This document shows positions 8,563 through 16,075 of a stretch of 37,978 nt of DNA, piece after piece (the first letter of the stretch is position 1; every line of letters begins with the position of its first letter). The position numbers and the translations under genes were made by a program. The notes under the pieces were generated by a model. The model did not search any database. It had not been told where the DNA came from and saw nothing but the letters and a program-made list of their open reading frames with translations. This stretch comes from Caldiserica bacterium UBA4822 (lineage in GTDB: Bacteria; Caldisericota; Caldisericia; Cryosericales; Cryosericaceae). The stretch covers positions 66,130-104,107 of the forward strand of contig DHFO01000008.1 of the NCBI GenBank assembly GCA_002402295.1, given 5' to 3'.

Positions 8563-9240
8563 CTACTTCTTGGGCGTAGCCTTGGTGGTATCTTCGGAAG
8601 CAGTCGGCGCAGCAGTTTCGGCTCCCGCGGGTGCCGCTCCCTCGGCCGCGGCAACGGCCTCTCCTGCGGGCGCTGGAGCTTCTTCTACCGCCGGAGCTAC
8701 AACAGAGAACACCGTGACAGCGTCACTGGTGAGGACCTTGACCTTCTCTCCCAGGTTCAGATCTCCCACGTGGATAGAGTGCTTCAAGCCAAGACCACTG
8801 ACATCAACTTCAATGAAATCAGGAATGTCAAGGGGCAGGGCCTCGACCTCGAGCTCGTAGAGGGAATGTTCAAGAACGCCGCCATCCTTGAGACCAATGG
8901 GCGTTCCGACAGGCTTGATGGCGACCCTGCTGGTGAGCTTTTCGTCCAGAGCAATGGACAGAAAGTCCACGTGCCTGTACGTATCCCGGATCGGGTTCAT
9001 CTGGTACTCGTGGACAACAGTCGTCATGCTGGCGCCATCCGGAAACTGCAGGTCGATGATAGCAGAGTCCCCTGCAGTGCGACGAGCGCGTTCGAACGCC
9101 CTCACAGGCACTGCAACGGAAGTAGCCGTCATGCCACGGCCGTACACCACACCGGGAATGTACCCCTGCCTGCGCAGGGCACTAAGTTTGCCATGCTTGC
9201 CGCTCTCGCGGCGCACGGCCTCTATTCCTACTCTTTGCAT
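8563..9240 (-). CDS. rplY: 50S ribosomal protein L25 (general stress protein Ctc form)
   Basis: This 225-residue protein binds 5S rRNA in the large subunit. The N-terminal L25 domain (RRESGKHGKLSALRRQGYIPGVVYG) is followed by the TL5/CTC beta domain, marked by MNPIRDTYRHVDFLSI and DIPDFIEVDVSGL. From about residue 182 to the end the protein is a low-complexity Ala/Pro/Glu/Thr tail ending ATPKK, as in long Ctc-type L25 proteins. AAGGAG lies 5 nt before the ATG, a very good ribosome binding site. It has its own promoter in the gap after prs and a terminator behind it, so it can be expressed alone as well as by read-through from the glmU-prs operon. Confidence 0.93.
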   Translation of the reverse strand: MQRVGIEAVRRESGKHGKLSALRRQGYIPGVVYGRGMTATSVAVPVRAFERARRTAGDSAIIDLQFPDGASMTTVVHEYQMNPIRDTYRHVDFLSIALDEKLTSRVAIKPVGTPIGLKDGGVLEHSLYELEVEALPLDIPDFIEVDVSGLGLKHSIHVGDLNLGEKVKVLTSDAVTVFSVVAPAVEEAPAPAGEAVAAAEGAAPAGAETAAPTASEDTTKATPKK

Positions 9241-9281
9241 AGTTACTCCTTAGAGATGTCAGGTTACCAGGCTATCATTCA

Positions 9282-9309
9282 AGTATATGCGAAACGGGCT
9301 CTGCATCAA
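9282..9309 (-). promoter_or_regulatory. Sigma-70-type promoter for rplY
   Basis: In the 87-nt gap between prs and rplY the minus strand carries TTGATG, 16 bp, then TATACT (positions 9304-9309 and 9282-9287). The predicted leader is about 35 nt and ends in the AAGGAG ribosome binding site. Confidence 0.6.
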
Positions 9310-9327
9310 GACGCAGACCTCATCTCA

Positions 9328-10275
9328 TCACATCTGGAACAGAGCAGAGACAGAGGAGTGATTATGAGTATTATAGATGGCCTTCGCAATCAGCTCCGAG
9401 ACCGACAATACTGTGAACACTGGTGGGTATTCGCGCCCAGGAACGTACATCGTGTCCGTGACAATGACCTCGCTGAACTTGGAACGTGCAAACAAATCCA
9501 GCGAACTCCCGGCAAACACCGCATGAGTGGCGCATGCGATGACACTCTTGGCGCCTTCCGCAATTGCTCGGTCGCATGCGTTGAGCATGGTGTTCCCCGT
9601 GTGAATGGCATCGTCGGCAATGATGACGTTCTTGTCACGCACGTCACCAATCAGGGATTGTATTTCGACGGCATCGGGAGACAAACGCTTCTTAACGAAC
9701 AGAGCTTGTGAAGCATGCAGACTTTGCGCGAACGTGCTGGCGCGAGCCACGCCGCCTACATCCGGCGACAGCACCACCAGGTCATCCAGTTGCTTCTGCT
9801 TGATGTACTGCGCAAACTGGACCATCGCGGTCAAGTTGTCGGCTGGGATGTCGAAAAATCCCTGAATCTGTGCGGCGTGCAGGTCTACCGCCACGACCCG
9901 GTCCGCACCCGCAACGGTCACGAGATTGGCGACCAGCTTAGCACTGATTGGTTCGCGTGACCGTACCTTGCGGTCCTGCCGCGCATAACCGAAAAAGGGG
10001 ATAATCGCCGTAATGCTCGCCGCAGAGGCGCGTTTGAGAGCATCCAGCAGGATGAGCAGCTCCAGCAGGTTCTCTGCGGGAGCGTTCGTGGGCTGTACCA
10101 CGTAGACGTTCAGTCCCCGTACGTTCTCGCTGATTCGCAGCTTGATTTCTCCGTCGGGGAACCGGCCGACTTCGGCTTCACCCAGCGGAACCCCTAAGTA
10201 TGAGGCGACCTTCTCTGCCAGTGGCCGGTTTGCATTGCCGGAAAAGATCTTGATAGGGTTATATTCACTGTCCAT
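9328..10275 (-). CDS. prs: Ribose-phosphate pyrophosphokinase
   Basis: This 315-residue enzyme makes PRPP from ribose-5-phosphate and ATP for nucleotide, His and Trp synthesis, and for the upp and apt salvage enzymes encoded in this window. Motifs are GRFPDGEIKLRI (38-49), FFGYARQDRKVRSREP (94-109), DLHAAQIQGFFDIP (131-144) and SPDVGGVARA. The ribose-5-phosphate loop reads DDAIHTGNT (221-229), whereas class I enzymes normally have DD(M/I)IDT(G/A)GT; the Asp-to-His and Gly-to-Asn changes are unusual. The frame is open 78 codons upstream into glmU, but ATG 10275 has GGAGG at good spacing and begins the conserved domain. It overlaps glmU by 11 nt. Length is normal. Confidence 0.93.
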   Translation of the reverse strand: MDSEYNPIKIFSGNANRPLAEKVASYLGVPLGEAEVGRFPDGEIKLRISENVRGLNVYVVQPTNAPAENLLELLILLDALKRASAASITAIIPFFGYARQDRKVRSREPISAKLVANLVTVAGADRVVAVDLHAAQIQGFFDIPADNLTAMVQFAQYIKQKQLDDLVVLSPDVGGVARASTFAQSLHASQALFVKKRLSPDAVEIQSLIGDVRDKNVIIADDAIHTGNTMLNACDRAIAEGAKSVIACATHAVFAGSSLDLFARSKFSEVIVTDTMYVPGREYPPVFTVLSVSELIAKAIYNTHNHSSVSALFQM

Positions 10276-11641
10276 GCTTCTTCCTCCTGACCCATCCCTC
10301 TTTGTCCACCTGAGCTGCCCGCGCGATGCCCAGCGACTCTGCTGGAACATCGTGTGTGATCGTCGAACCGGTCGCCGTATACGCGCCTTCGTGTACCGTG
10401 ACAGGTGCGACCAGATTGTTGTTTGCGCCGATAAAGGCATCCTTTTCGATAATCGTCTTGTGCTTCTCTGACGTGAATCCATCGTAGTTGCATGTAATAG
10501 TACCCGCACCGATGTTCACGTCTTCAGCGATAGTCGCGTCCCCGATATAGGACAGGTGCGGAACCTTGCTCCTCGTTCCTAACGTCGACGCCTTCAGTTC
10601 GCAGAACGCGCCAACCTTCGACTGCGTGCCGGTAGTCGTGCCGGGCCGGATGTAGGAGAACGGCCCCACCGTGCAGCCATTGCCAATGTGGGACGCCTCA
10701 ACGTATGATGCCACGACCCTTGCACCGTCATCTACGGCGGCATCGATGAGGGTCGTATAGGGTCCGATGATGCAGGACCGCCCCACATGCGTTTCTCCTT
10801 TGAGACAACTTCCCTGCCGAATCTCGGAGTCGGCCTCGACGGTGACGTCCCAGTCAATGCGCACCGTGCCGGGCAGATCGATCGTGACTCCGTCCGCAAA
10901 CAGCGCCTCCTGCTTGCGTACCTGCAGCAACCTCGTCGCAGCAGCCAGCTCCGAACGGTCATTGACGCCAACAAGCTCCCACCGGTCCAGGGCTGGGTGG
11001 CATTCAACACGAACGCCATCGCGCATCGCCATCCCAAGGCAGTCTGTGATGTAGTACTCCCTCTGGGCATTCTGGGGTTTCAGGTCGCTGATCCACCGCC
11101 GAAGCTCCTGCGTGCGGAAGAAGTAGATGCCGGTGTTAACTTCATGGATAGCAAGTTCAGCGGGGGTGGCGTCCCGCGCCTCGACGATTCTTGTAAAGCA
11201 ATCGTTCTCGCCCCGTATGACGCGCCCAAGCGAGCGCGGCTCAGCAAGGTCGGCCGACAGTACCGCAGCAAGCGCCCCTTTTGCAAGACACGCATCGACG
11301 AACTCCTCATAGTCCCGCTGAGAGGGCAGTGGATTGTCACCATTACAGATGAGAACGAACTCCGCTGTCACCTTGCCCATAGCACACTGAACCGCATGCC
11401 CGCTGCCCAGCCGCTCTGGTTGTTCTGTGTACTCGACGCTCTCGCCAAAGAACTCACGAAATGCTTCATTGCCAGACGGCGTCACCAGCACCGGCGACGC
11501 GTCTAGTCCTCTGACCGCCTCGACCACATACCAGACCATGGGGTGGCCCAGTACGTCATGGAGCACCTTTGGGAGTGCGCTTTTCATCCTGGTACCAAGT
11601 CCTCCGCCAAGGATCACGGCCTGAACACGAGCGCGGTCCAT
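10265..11641 (-). CDS. glmU: Bifunctional GlcNAc-1-phosphate uridyltransferase / glucosamine-1-phosphate acetyltransferase
   Basis: This 458-residue cytoplasmic enzyme first acetylates GlcN-1-P with acetyl-CoA (C-terminal half) and then makes UDP-GlcNAc from UTP (N-terminal half). The nucleotidyltransferase domain has GGGLGTRMKSALPKVLH near the start, GSGHAVQCA and the metal-site segment NGDNPLP. The C-terminal left-handed beta-helix shows hexapeptide repeats and the acetyltransferase active-site run KVPHLSYIGDA through GAGTITCNYDG. Length is normal (about 455-460). GAGGTG lies about 8 nt before the ATG, overlapping the kbl stop. Its product feeds the wecB, wecA-like and murA genes at the left of the window. 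In many genomes glmU is followed by prs, as here. Confidence 0.96.
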   Translation of the reverse strand: MDRARVQAVILGGGLGTRMKSALPKVLHDVLGHPMVWYVVEAVRGLDASPVLVTPSGNEAFREFFGESVEYTEQPERLGSGHAVQCAMGKVTAEFVLICNGDNPLPSQRDYEEFVDACLAKGALAAVLSADLAEPRSLGRVIRGENDCFTRIVEARDATPAELAIHEVNTGIYFFRTQELRRWISDLKPQNAQREYYITDCLGMAMRDGVRVECHPALDRWELVGVNDRSELAAATRLLQVRKQEALFADGVTIDLPGTVRIDWDVTVEADSEIRQGSCLKGETHVGRSCIIGPYTTLIDAAVDDGARVVASYVEASHIGNGCTVGPFSYIRPGTTTGTQSKVGAFCELKASTLGTRSKVPHLSYIGDATIAEDVNIGAGTITCNYDGFTSEKHKTIIEKDAFIGANNNLVAPVTVHEGAYTATGSTITHDVPAESLGIARAAQVDKEGWVRRKKHGQ

Positions 11642-11648
11642 CAGCCGT

Positions 11649-12839
11649 TCACCTCTTTAGAATGCCGAGTTCGACCGCGGACTCATGGAACTTCTGCGCC
11701 GCAAAATCAAGCTGGTCATGGGTATGTGCGGCGCACAGCATGCACCGTATTCGGGCAAGCCCTTGGGGAACAGTAGGAAACGCAAGCGACTGTGCAAAGA
11801 CGCCCTTCTCGAACAATCGCGCGGACAGATCTTTCGCACTCCTGCCATCTCCAATGATGACCGGCGTAATTGGCGTCTGACTGCGCCAGGTGTCAAACCC
11901 GAATGCCTTCATCTTGTCCTTGAAGTACGCTGCGTTGTCCCACAGCTGCCGCACCAGGTTGTCGCTTTCCATGAGAATGTCAGTCACTTTCAGAATGGCC
12001 CCGGCGTCCGCAGGCGTGATGGTCGAACTGAAGAGAATCGTACGTGACTTGTTCTTGAGGTAATCCACCAGCGTATGCGTGCCCGCGGCGTATCCGCCGA
12101 CCACACCGAAGGCCTTGGACATGGTTCCTACCTCGATGTCTACTTCCCCCCCCAGGTGGAAGTAGTTTACGATGCCGCGCCCGTGGTCTCCAAGCACCCC
12201 TTCTCCATGGGCGTCGTCCACCATGACCACAGCATTGTACTTCTTGGCTACCTCGACGATATCAGGCAGGGGAGCGATGTCCCCGTCCATACTGAAGACC
12301 CCGTCTGTAACAACGAGTCTGGTACCGGAGTCCTGCCCGTACTGCCGGAGCTTCTCCTCGAGGTCCGCGACGTCACAGTGCTTGAAAGGAACAATCTTTG
12401 CCCTGCTCAGGCGACAACCGTCAATTATGCTCGCATGATTGAGTTCATCGCTGAAAATCATATCCCCGTCGTGAACGACGGCAGGAATCGTCCCTGAGTT
12501 CGCCGTGAGCCCACCCTGGTAGATGAGCACGTCTTCCACGTCTTTGAACGCTGCCAGCTTCTGCTCGGCTTCGACAATCAGACGGGTGTTGCCGATGATT
12601 GTCTTGACAGCGCCGGAACCAACACCGAACTCATCCACGGCACGCTTCGCGGCTTCCTTTACATCCTTGCGTCCGATGATTCCCAGATAGTTGTTGGCTG
12701 CGAGGTTCACAACGTACTTGCCATCAATGGTGCAGGCAGGCCCTTGCTCTGAATCGAGCGTGCGGATACGCACACTCAACCCCTGCTCCTCAAGCCTAGT
12801 GAGCTCTGTGCGCATCATCTCCTGGAACTGCTCGTTCAT
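11649..12839 (-). CDS. kbl: Glycine C-acetyltransferase (2-amino-3-ketobutyrate CoA ligase)
   Basis: This 396-residue PLP enzyme of the alpha-oxoamine synthase family cleaves 2-amino-3-oxobutyrate with CoA to glycine and acetyl-CoA. Motifs are NNYLGI near the N-terminus, DELNHAS (131-137), VDDAHGEG (from 207) and GTMSKAFG, in which K242 is the PLP lysine. ATG 12839 is chosen over an in-frame start 30 nt upstream because GGGAGGTAGG precedes it and the family begins here. It follows tdh by 4 nt, and tdh encodes the enzyme that makes its unstable substrate, so the assignment to threonine breakdown (rather than 8-amino-7-oxononanoate synthase) is well supported. Confidence 0.94.
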   Translation of the reverse strand: MNEQFQEMMRTELTRLEEQGLSVRIRTLDSEQGPACTIDGKYVVNLAANNYLGIIGRKDVKEAAKRAVDEFGVGSGAVKTIIGNTRLIVEAEQKLAAFKDVEDVLIYQGGLTANSGTIPAVVHDGDMIFSDELNHASIIDGCRLSRAKIVPFKHCDVADLEEKLRQYGQDSGTRLVVTDGVFSMDGDIAPLPDIVEVAKKYNAVVMVDDAHGEGVLGDHGRGIVNYFHLGGEVDIEVGTMSKAFGVVGGYAAGTHTLVDYLKNKSRTILFSSTITPADAGAILKVTDILMESDNLVRQLWDNAAYFKDKMKAFGFDTWRSQTPITPVIIGDGRSAKDLSARLFEKGVFAQSLAFPTVPQGLARIRCMLCAAHTHDQLDFAAQKFHESAVELGILKR

Positions 12840-12843
12840 GTTC

Positions 12844-13893
12844 CTACCTCCCGGAAACCTGAAGGACAACCTTGCCGCTCGTTCCCGCTACCATCGCGTC
12901 CATCCCCTGCTGCCAGTCCTCGAACTTCAGGTTGTGCGTGATTGCGGGTGTCGGGTCGACAAGGCGTGAAGCAAGCAGGCGCGAGACCGTCTGCCACGTC
13001 GAGAAGATCTTGCGCCCCGTGACACCATAGAGTCGCAACTCCTTGAAGATGACATCATCCGTCATGTTGACTGTCACGGGACGGTCAGGAAGCCCCAGCA
13101 TCGACATGCGCCCGGCAGGGGTCAGGGCCTGAAGTCCCTGGTGAAATGCCGCTTCGCTGCCAGACATCTCAAGGACAACGTCTACCCCGACCCCCTGTGT
13201 TCCTTCGAGGACCTTTGTCACGACATCATCGCGTGTCGGATTGAGTACGACGTCGGCTCCCAGCTGGGTCGCAAGACCCAGCCTGTAGTCTGAGAGGTCA
13301 CTGGCAAACAGCTGGGTCGCCCCAAAAGCCTTCGCGATACCAACCGCAAGGATACCGATGGGCCCAGCGCCGGTCACCAGCACGGTCTTGCCCGCAACGG
13401 ACTCCGAGTTCACGGTGTCAAGAGCGTTTCCCATGGGTTCCTGAATCGATGCCCATGCAGCAGGAACCGAGTCGTCGTTGCGCCACAGCACCCGCTCGGG
13501 AACTGCCACGTATTCCGCGAAAGCGCCAGCCCTGTCGACGCCAAGGATCTGGAGGTTCTGGCATACCTCGCTATGCCCGATACGGCACTGGTAGCAGTGT
13601 CCGCAGTAGATGTGCGTCTCCGAACTGACAAAATCTCCTTCCGAGAACCCACGCACAGAGCGTCCTGTTTCGACGATGTGGCCAGCGAACTCATGTCCCA
13701 TGATATGGGGCGTCTTGATGCGGTTCTGCGCCCACGTATTCCACGCATAGATGTGCACGTCCGTTCCACAGATCGACGCATAGTCCACCTTTACCAGGAC
13801 CTCATCGTCCGCTATTCCTGGAATCGGTACCTCGCGCAATACCGCACCCGGTTCTGGGCATTCCTTGACTAGTGCAACCATGTTTCCTGTCAT
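12844..13893 (-). CDS. tdh: L-threonine 3-dehydrogenase
   Basis: This 349-residue zinc-dependent medium-chain dehydrogenase oxidises threonine to 2-amino-3-oxobutyrate with NAD+. Catalytic zinc ligands are in CGTDVHIY (C42) and GHEFAGHI (H66, E67). The structural zinc site is the four-cysteine segment C97, C100, C103 and C111, and the Rossmann motif is GAGPIG (175-180). The open frame extends 47 codons upstream inside thyX and is not conserved there. ATG 13893 overlaps the thyX stop as ATGA and is preceded by an AAGGGAG tract. Together with Kbl it forms the threonine-to-glycine pathway. Confidence 0.94.
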   Translation of the reverse strand: MTGNMVALVKECPEPGAVLREVPIPGIADDEVLVKVDYASICGTDVHIYAWNTWAQNRIKTPHIMGHEFAGHIVETGRSVRGFSEGDFVSSETHIYCGHCYQCRIGHSEVCQNLQILGVDRAGAFAEYVAVPERVLWRNDDSVPAAWASIQEPMGNALDTVNSESVAGKTVLVTGAGPIGILAVGIAKAFGATQLFASDLSDYRLGLATQLGADVVLNPTRDDVVTKVLEGTQGVGVDVVLEMSGSEAAFHQGLQALTPAGRMSMLGLPDRPVTVNMTDDVIFKELRLYGVTGRKIFSTWQTVSRLLASRLVDPTPAITHNLKFEDWQQGMDAMVAGTSGKVVLQVSGR

Positions 13894-14528
13894 CCCATGT
13901 CTCCCTTCTTCCCCTTCGTCTTGAGAGGACAAGCAAATGAGTTCTCCGGGCACGCTTTCCCTTGCAGGCAGACAGGGCCAGCTTGGTCCAACAGGAGAGG
14001 TGCGACGGCCTTGGCTTTCGCCAGCATGACCCACGCCAGAGCCCGTATTTCAAACTGGGCCCGCAGGCAGCAACGCAACTCAAAGAAGTGAAGCAGTTCC
14101 CTTGCGTTCATAGTGACAACTAGCCGCGACGTAATCCCCTGGGGAAGCACATATCGTGCATCTTCCTCAGCCACCCCCTGCTGCAGCAGGCGCTGGTATT
14201 CCATGAAAGCCTGGTCATAGAACGCGCTGAAATCACAGCCCGGGGGTGAAACGAACGACGGCTGGGCCTGCGTGAACCGGAGGCTCTGCTGTGAGTACGA
14301 TGCCAGACGATGCCGGACCAGTTGATGCGATGATGCCCGTGACAGGCCTTCCACCAGGAAGGAAAAACTAGCATGTTCAAAAACGGAAAGGTGGCCATTC
14401 GCACGCACGGTTGCAAGGATACGCTTCGCGTGGCGAGCATCAAACGGTGCAGTGCTGTAACAGATGTGTGCGGCGTATGCGCAGAGCATGTCCGGGTCCG
14501 GCGTGTATGCCAGCAGTTCTACCTTCAT
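13890..14528 (-). CDS. thyX: Flavin-dependent thymidylate synthase
   Basis: This 212-residue enzyme makes dTMP from dUMP using methylene-THF as carbon donor and FAD/NADPH as reductant, releasing THF rather than DHF. The ThyX signature RHRxxSxxxxSxR is present as RHRLASYSQQSLR (72-84), preceded by GHLSVFEHASFSF. Length is normal. The ATG overlaps the mtnP-like stop (ATGA), and the gene overlaps tdh by 4 nt. Use of ThyX predicts no strict need for dihydrofolate recycling in dTMP synthesis; whether thyA also exists elsewhere cannot be seen. Confidence 0.95.
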   Translation of the reverse strand: MKVELLAYTPDPDMLCAYAAHICYSTAPFDARHAKRILATVRANGHLSVFEHASFSFLVEGLSRASSHQLVRHRLASYSQQSLRFTQAQPSFVSPPGCDFSAFYDQAFMEYQRLLQQGVAEEDARYVLPQGITSRLVVTMNARELLHFFELRCCLRAQFEIRALAWVMLAKAKAVAPLLLDQAGPVCLQGKACPENSFACPLKTKGKKGDMG

Positions 14529-15319
14529 GGCTTCAGGAGGAAATCGAGGCGCCGCTCGGCTGCTGCCGTCCCTTCAGGTAGGGCAGCCACACGCGCTACA
14601 ACGTGTCGAAGTAAAACGCCAATCGATGTGGAAGCCCTGGCCATGGCGTCCAGCACCTCCTGGTGTGTAAGCGGCGCGCCGCTCATGCCAGCGGCGTAGT
14701 TCGTAACAATAGCGATGGTCTGATATTCCAGTCCAGCCTCATTCGCAAGCGTCACCTCCGGGACTCCGGTCATTCCGACAACCGACCCTCCCATCGCGGC
14801 ATACATGTGAACTTCCTGTGGTGACTCGAACCGTGGACCTTCGGCCGCCACATAGACTCCATGCGTGGTCGAAACCGGAAGATTCAGCAGGCTCATCTCG
14901 GCGGCCAGCACATTGCCCAGAGCCTCGCTGTATGCATGCGTCACATCGGTGTGAACTACCTTGCCCGTCTCAAAGAACGTGTGCGCGCGGACTTTGGTGA
15001 AATCCAGGAAGTCGCTCATCAAGGCGTAGCTGCCAGGTTCAATAGACGGTTGCAGAGAGCCCACGGCACTTGTCGTGATAACATGCCAGGCACCCAGCAT
15101 GTACAATGCCATGATGTTGGCGCGATAGTTGATGAGATGCGGCGGCACAACATGGCCCTCCCCATGACGCTTGAGAACGACCGCGTCCACCCCTTCCATC
15201 AAGCCTCTCAAATACTCTACGTCACCGAAGGGGGTTGTAATACGAAGAGCACGTGCACCAGAAAGAAGCTCAACACCGTCGACACCGGTGCCGACGACAA
15301 GACCAACTGGCCTGGACAT
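14525..15319 (-). CDS. MTAP/PNP-family nucleoside phosphorylase (methylthioinosine or purine nucleoside type)
   Basis: This 264-residue phosphorylase belongs to the trimeric MTAP/PNP family, which cleaves purine or 5'-methylthio nucleosides with phosphate. Motifs are KRHGEGHVVPPHLINYRANI (50-69), SAVGSL, TFFETG (114-119) and AEGPRFESPQE (159-169). The base-recognition stretch reads IVTNYAAG, with Asn207 where MTA-specific phosphorylases have Asp (TDYD). An Asn at this place is typical of enzymes for 6-oxopurines, so methylthioinosine, inosine or guanosine is a likelier substrate than MTA. I therefore avoid the symbol mtnP. ATG 15319 has GAGGAG 5 nt before it; an upstream GTG at 15325 is too close to that site. 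It is the first gene of the operon. Confidence 0.82.
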   Translation of the reverse strand: MSRPVGLVVGTGVDGVELLSGARALRITTPFGDVEYLRGLMEGVDAVVLKRHGEGHVVPPHLINYRANIMALYMLGAWHVITTSAVGSLQPSIEPGSYALMSDFLDFTKVRAHTFFETGKVVHTDVTHAYSEALGNVLAAEMSLLNLPVSTTHGVYVAAEGPRFESPQEVHMYAAMGGSVVGMTGVPEVTLANEAGLEYQTIAIVTNYAAGMSGAPLTHQEVLDAMARASTSIGVLLRHVVARVAALPEGTAAAERRLDFLLKP

Positions 15320-15361
15320 GACCACTCCTCAGGAACAAGTTGTCTGCTTACTTACCAACAA

Positions 15362-15389
15362 ATTGTACTTCCAAAGCAGCTCGTGTCAA
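15362..15389 (-). promoter_or_regulatory. Near-consensus sigma-70 promoter for the phosphorylase-thyX-tdh-kbl-glmU-prs operon
   Basis: The minus strand has TTGACA (15384-15389), a 16-bp spacer and TACAAT (15362-15367). The start point would be near 15355, giving a leader of about 35 nt before the ATG at 15319. No other promoter of this strength is seen before the next five overlapping genes. It lies back-to-back with the tRNA promoter, with about 40 bp between the two -35 boxes. Confidence 0.75.
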
Positions 15390-15428
15390 CCTGGAAACAG
15401 TCTACAAGCCGCACCAACACTGGGCTCT

Positions 15429-15456
15429 TTGACTCCTGCGGCGAATCTCGTATAAT
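15429..15456 (+). promoter_or_regulatory. Near-consensus promoter for tRNA-Ala
   Basis: TTGACT (15429-15434), a 16-bp spacer and a perfect TATAAT (15451-15456) lie just before the tRNA. The predicted start is about 15463, only a few bases ahead of the mature 5' end, so the tRNA would have a very short 5' leader for RNase P. Confidence 0.8.
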
Positions 15457-15465
15457 ACAACCGAT

Positions 15466-15541
15466 GGGGCCGTGGCTCAGCTGGGAGAGCGCATCCCTCG
15501 CACGGATGAGGTCAGGGGTTCGAACCCCCTCGGCTCCACCA
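15466..15541 (+). tRNA. tRNA-Ala (anticodon CGC), CCA encoded
   Basis: The 76-nt sequence folds into a full cloverleaf. The acceptor is GGGGCCG/CGGCTCC, which contains the alanine identity pair G3:U70. The D arm is GCTC...GAGC, the anticodon stem CATCC/GGATG with loop CTCGCAC (anticodon CGC, reading GCG), the variable loop AGGTC and the T arm AGGGG-TTCGAAC-CCCCT. Discriminator A and CCA are encoded. It is the only structural RNA in the window and one of the few plus-strand features. Its last 16 nt form the left end of a 111-bp direct repeat. No classical T-rich terminator follows; a GC-rich inverted repeat about 30-60 nt downstream may stop or shape the transcript. Confidence 0.95.
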
Positions 15542-15636
15542 TCAAGTCACTTCTGAGGCGTCCTGGATTCTCCTCGACTGCACGCACCGCGGTGCCGAGG
15601 TTCTGTATGTGTCTCGGTCAGGCGTTCGGATCGCTG
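15526..15636 (+). repeat. Direct repeat copy A (attL-like), including the tRNA-Ala 3' end
   Basis: This 111-bp segment starts in the T arm of tRNA-Ala and recurs at 17352-17462 with three substitutions (at 15566, 15617 and 15620). Identity begins and ends sharply: the base before and the bases after differ at once. Inside is an imperfect inverted repeat with outer arms CCTCG/CGAGG and inner arms GCAC/GTGC (about 15572-15600). Carrying the 3' end of a tRNA is the classic form of an attachment site, though most tRNA att cores are shorter than 111 bp. Confidence 0.85.
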
Positions 15637-15682
15637 CGGACCACCGAGGAGTCAGCAACGCAACCACGAACGACTCCAAAGT

Positions 15683-15934
15683 GTGTCAACCTTTCCACTG
15701 CTGCGGTCCGGCCAGCTCTACGACATCCGCTTCCCTGACGGTACCGGCAGGAGAGCCATGATTACCCTAACGGACGGCACTCTCGTCGATGACATCGACA
15801 TGACAGCCTTTCCGTGGAACGACAAGGGAGGATGCTTCCCGGACCACACCCTGGTTCTGGGAATATGGATTGCCGGTCGCTCTTCCACCATCGTCTCCGA
15901 TCTGGCATTCATTGTTCCGCCGACAGTTCCCTAG
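15683..15934 (+). CDS. Weak hypothetical 83-codon ORF
   Basis: The plus-strand frame starts at GTG and ends shortly before a 28-nt palindrome that could serve as its terminator. The protein contains LYDIRFPDGTGRRAMITLTDG and an IVPPTVP end; I do not recognise a family. There is no ribosome binding site before the GTG, and no transmembrane or catalytic motif. The composition is protein-like (alternating hydrophobic and charged residues, ITLTDGTLVDD), and it lies inside the repeat-bounded segment. It may be a small element gene, the remnant of a longer one, or non-coding. Confidence 0.3.
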   Translation: MSTFPLLRSGQLYDIRFPDGTGRRAMITLTDGTLVDDIDMTAFPWNDKGGCFPDHTLVLGIWIAGRSSTIVSDLAFIVPPTVP

Positions 15935-15960
15935 CGGACGAGCTAGTCGCAGGAACGACA

Positions 15961-15988
15961 AGAGGCTCGCCAGGCCTGGCGAGCCTCT
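15961..15988. terminator. Perfect 28-nt palindrome, probable bidirectional terminator
   Basis: AGAGGCTCGCCAGG is followed directly by its exact reverse complement, so a long GC-rich hairpin can form in RNA from either strand. On the plus strand it is followed by CCCTTTCTC, a weak pyrimidine tract; on the minus strand by TTGTCG. It sits between two convergent frames: the small ORF ending at 15934 and radC ending at 16076. Confidence 0.55.
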
Positions 15989-16075
15989 CCCTTTCTCAAA
16001 ACATGACCCACGTCCAGCAGCAACCACTCCACCAGAGATGGTACCAACTGATTCCACGACGAGGGAGAGTCACAG

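Noticed and set aside
8209..9711. 500-codon open frame on the plus strand, and other long plus-strand frames such as 16136-17011 and 19492-20688
   Set aside because: They lie antisense to rplY/prs, radC and rel, have no family motifs, no ribosome binding sites and unnatural composition; they arise from the high GC and codon bias of the real genes.
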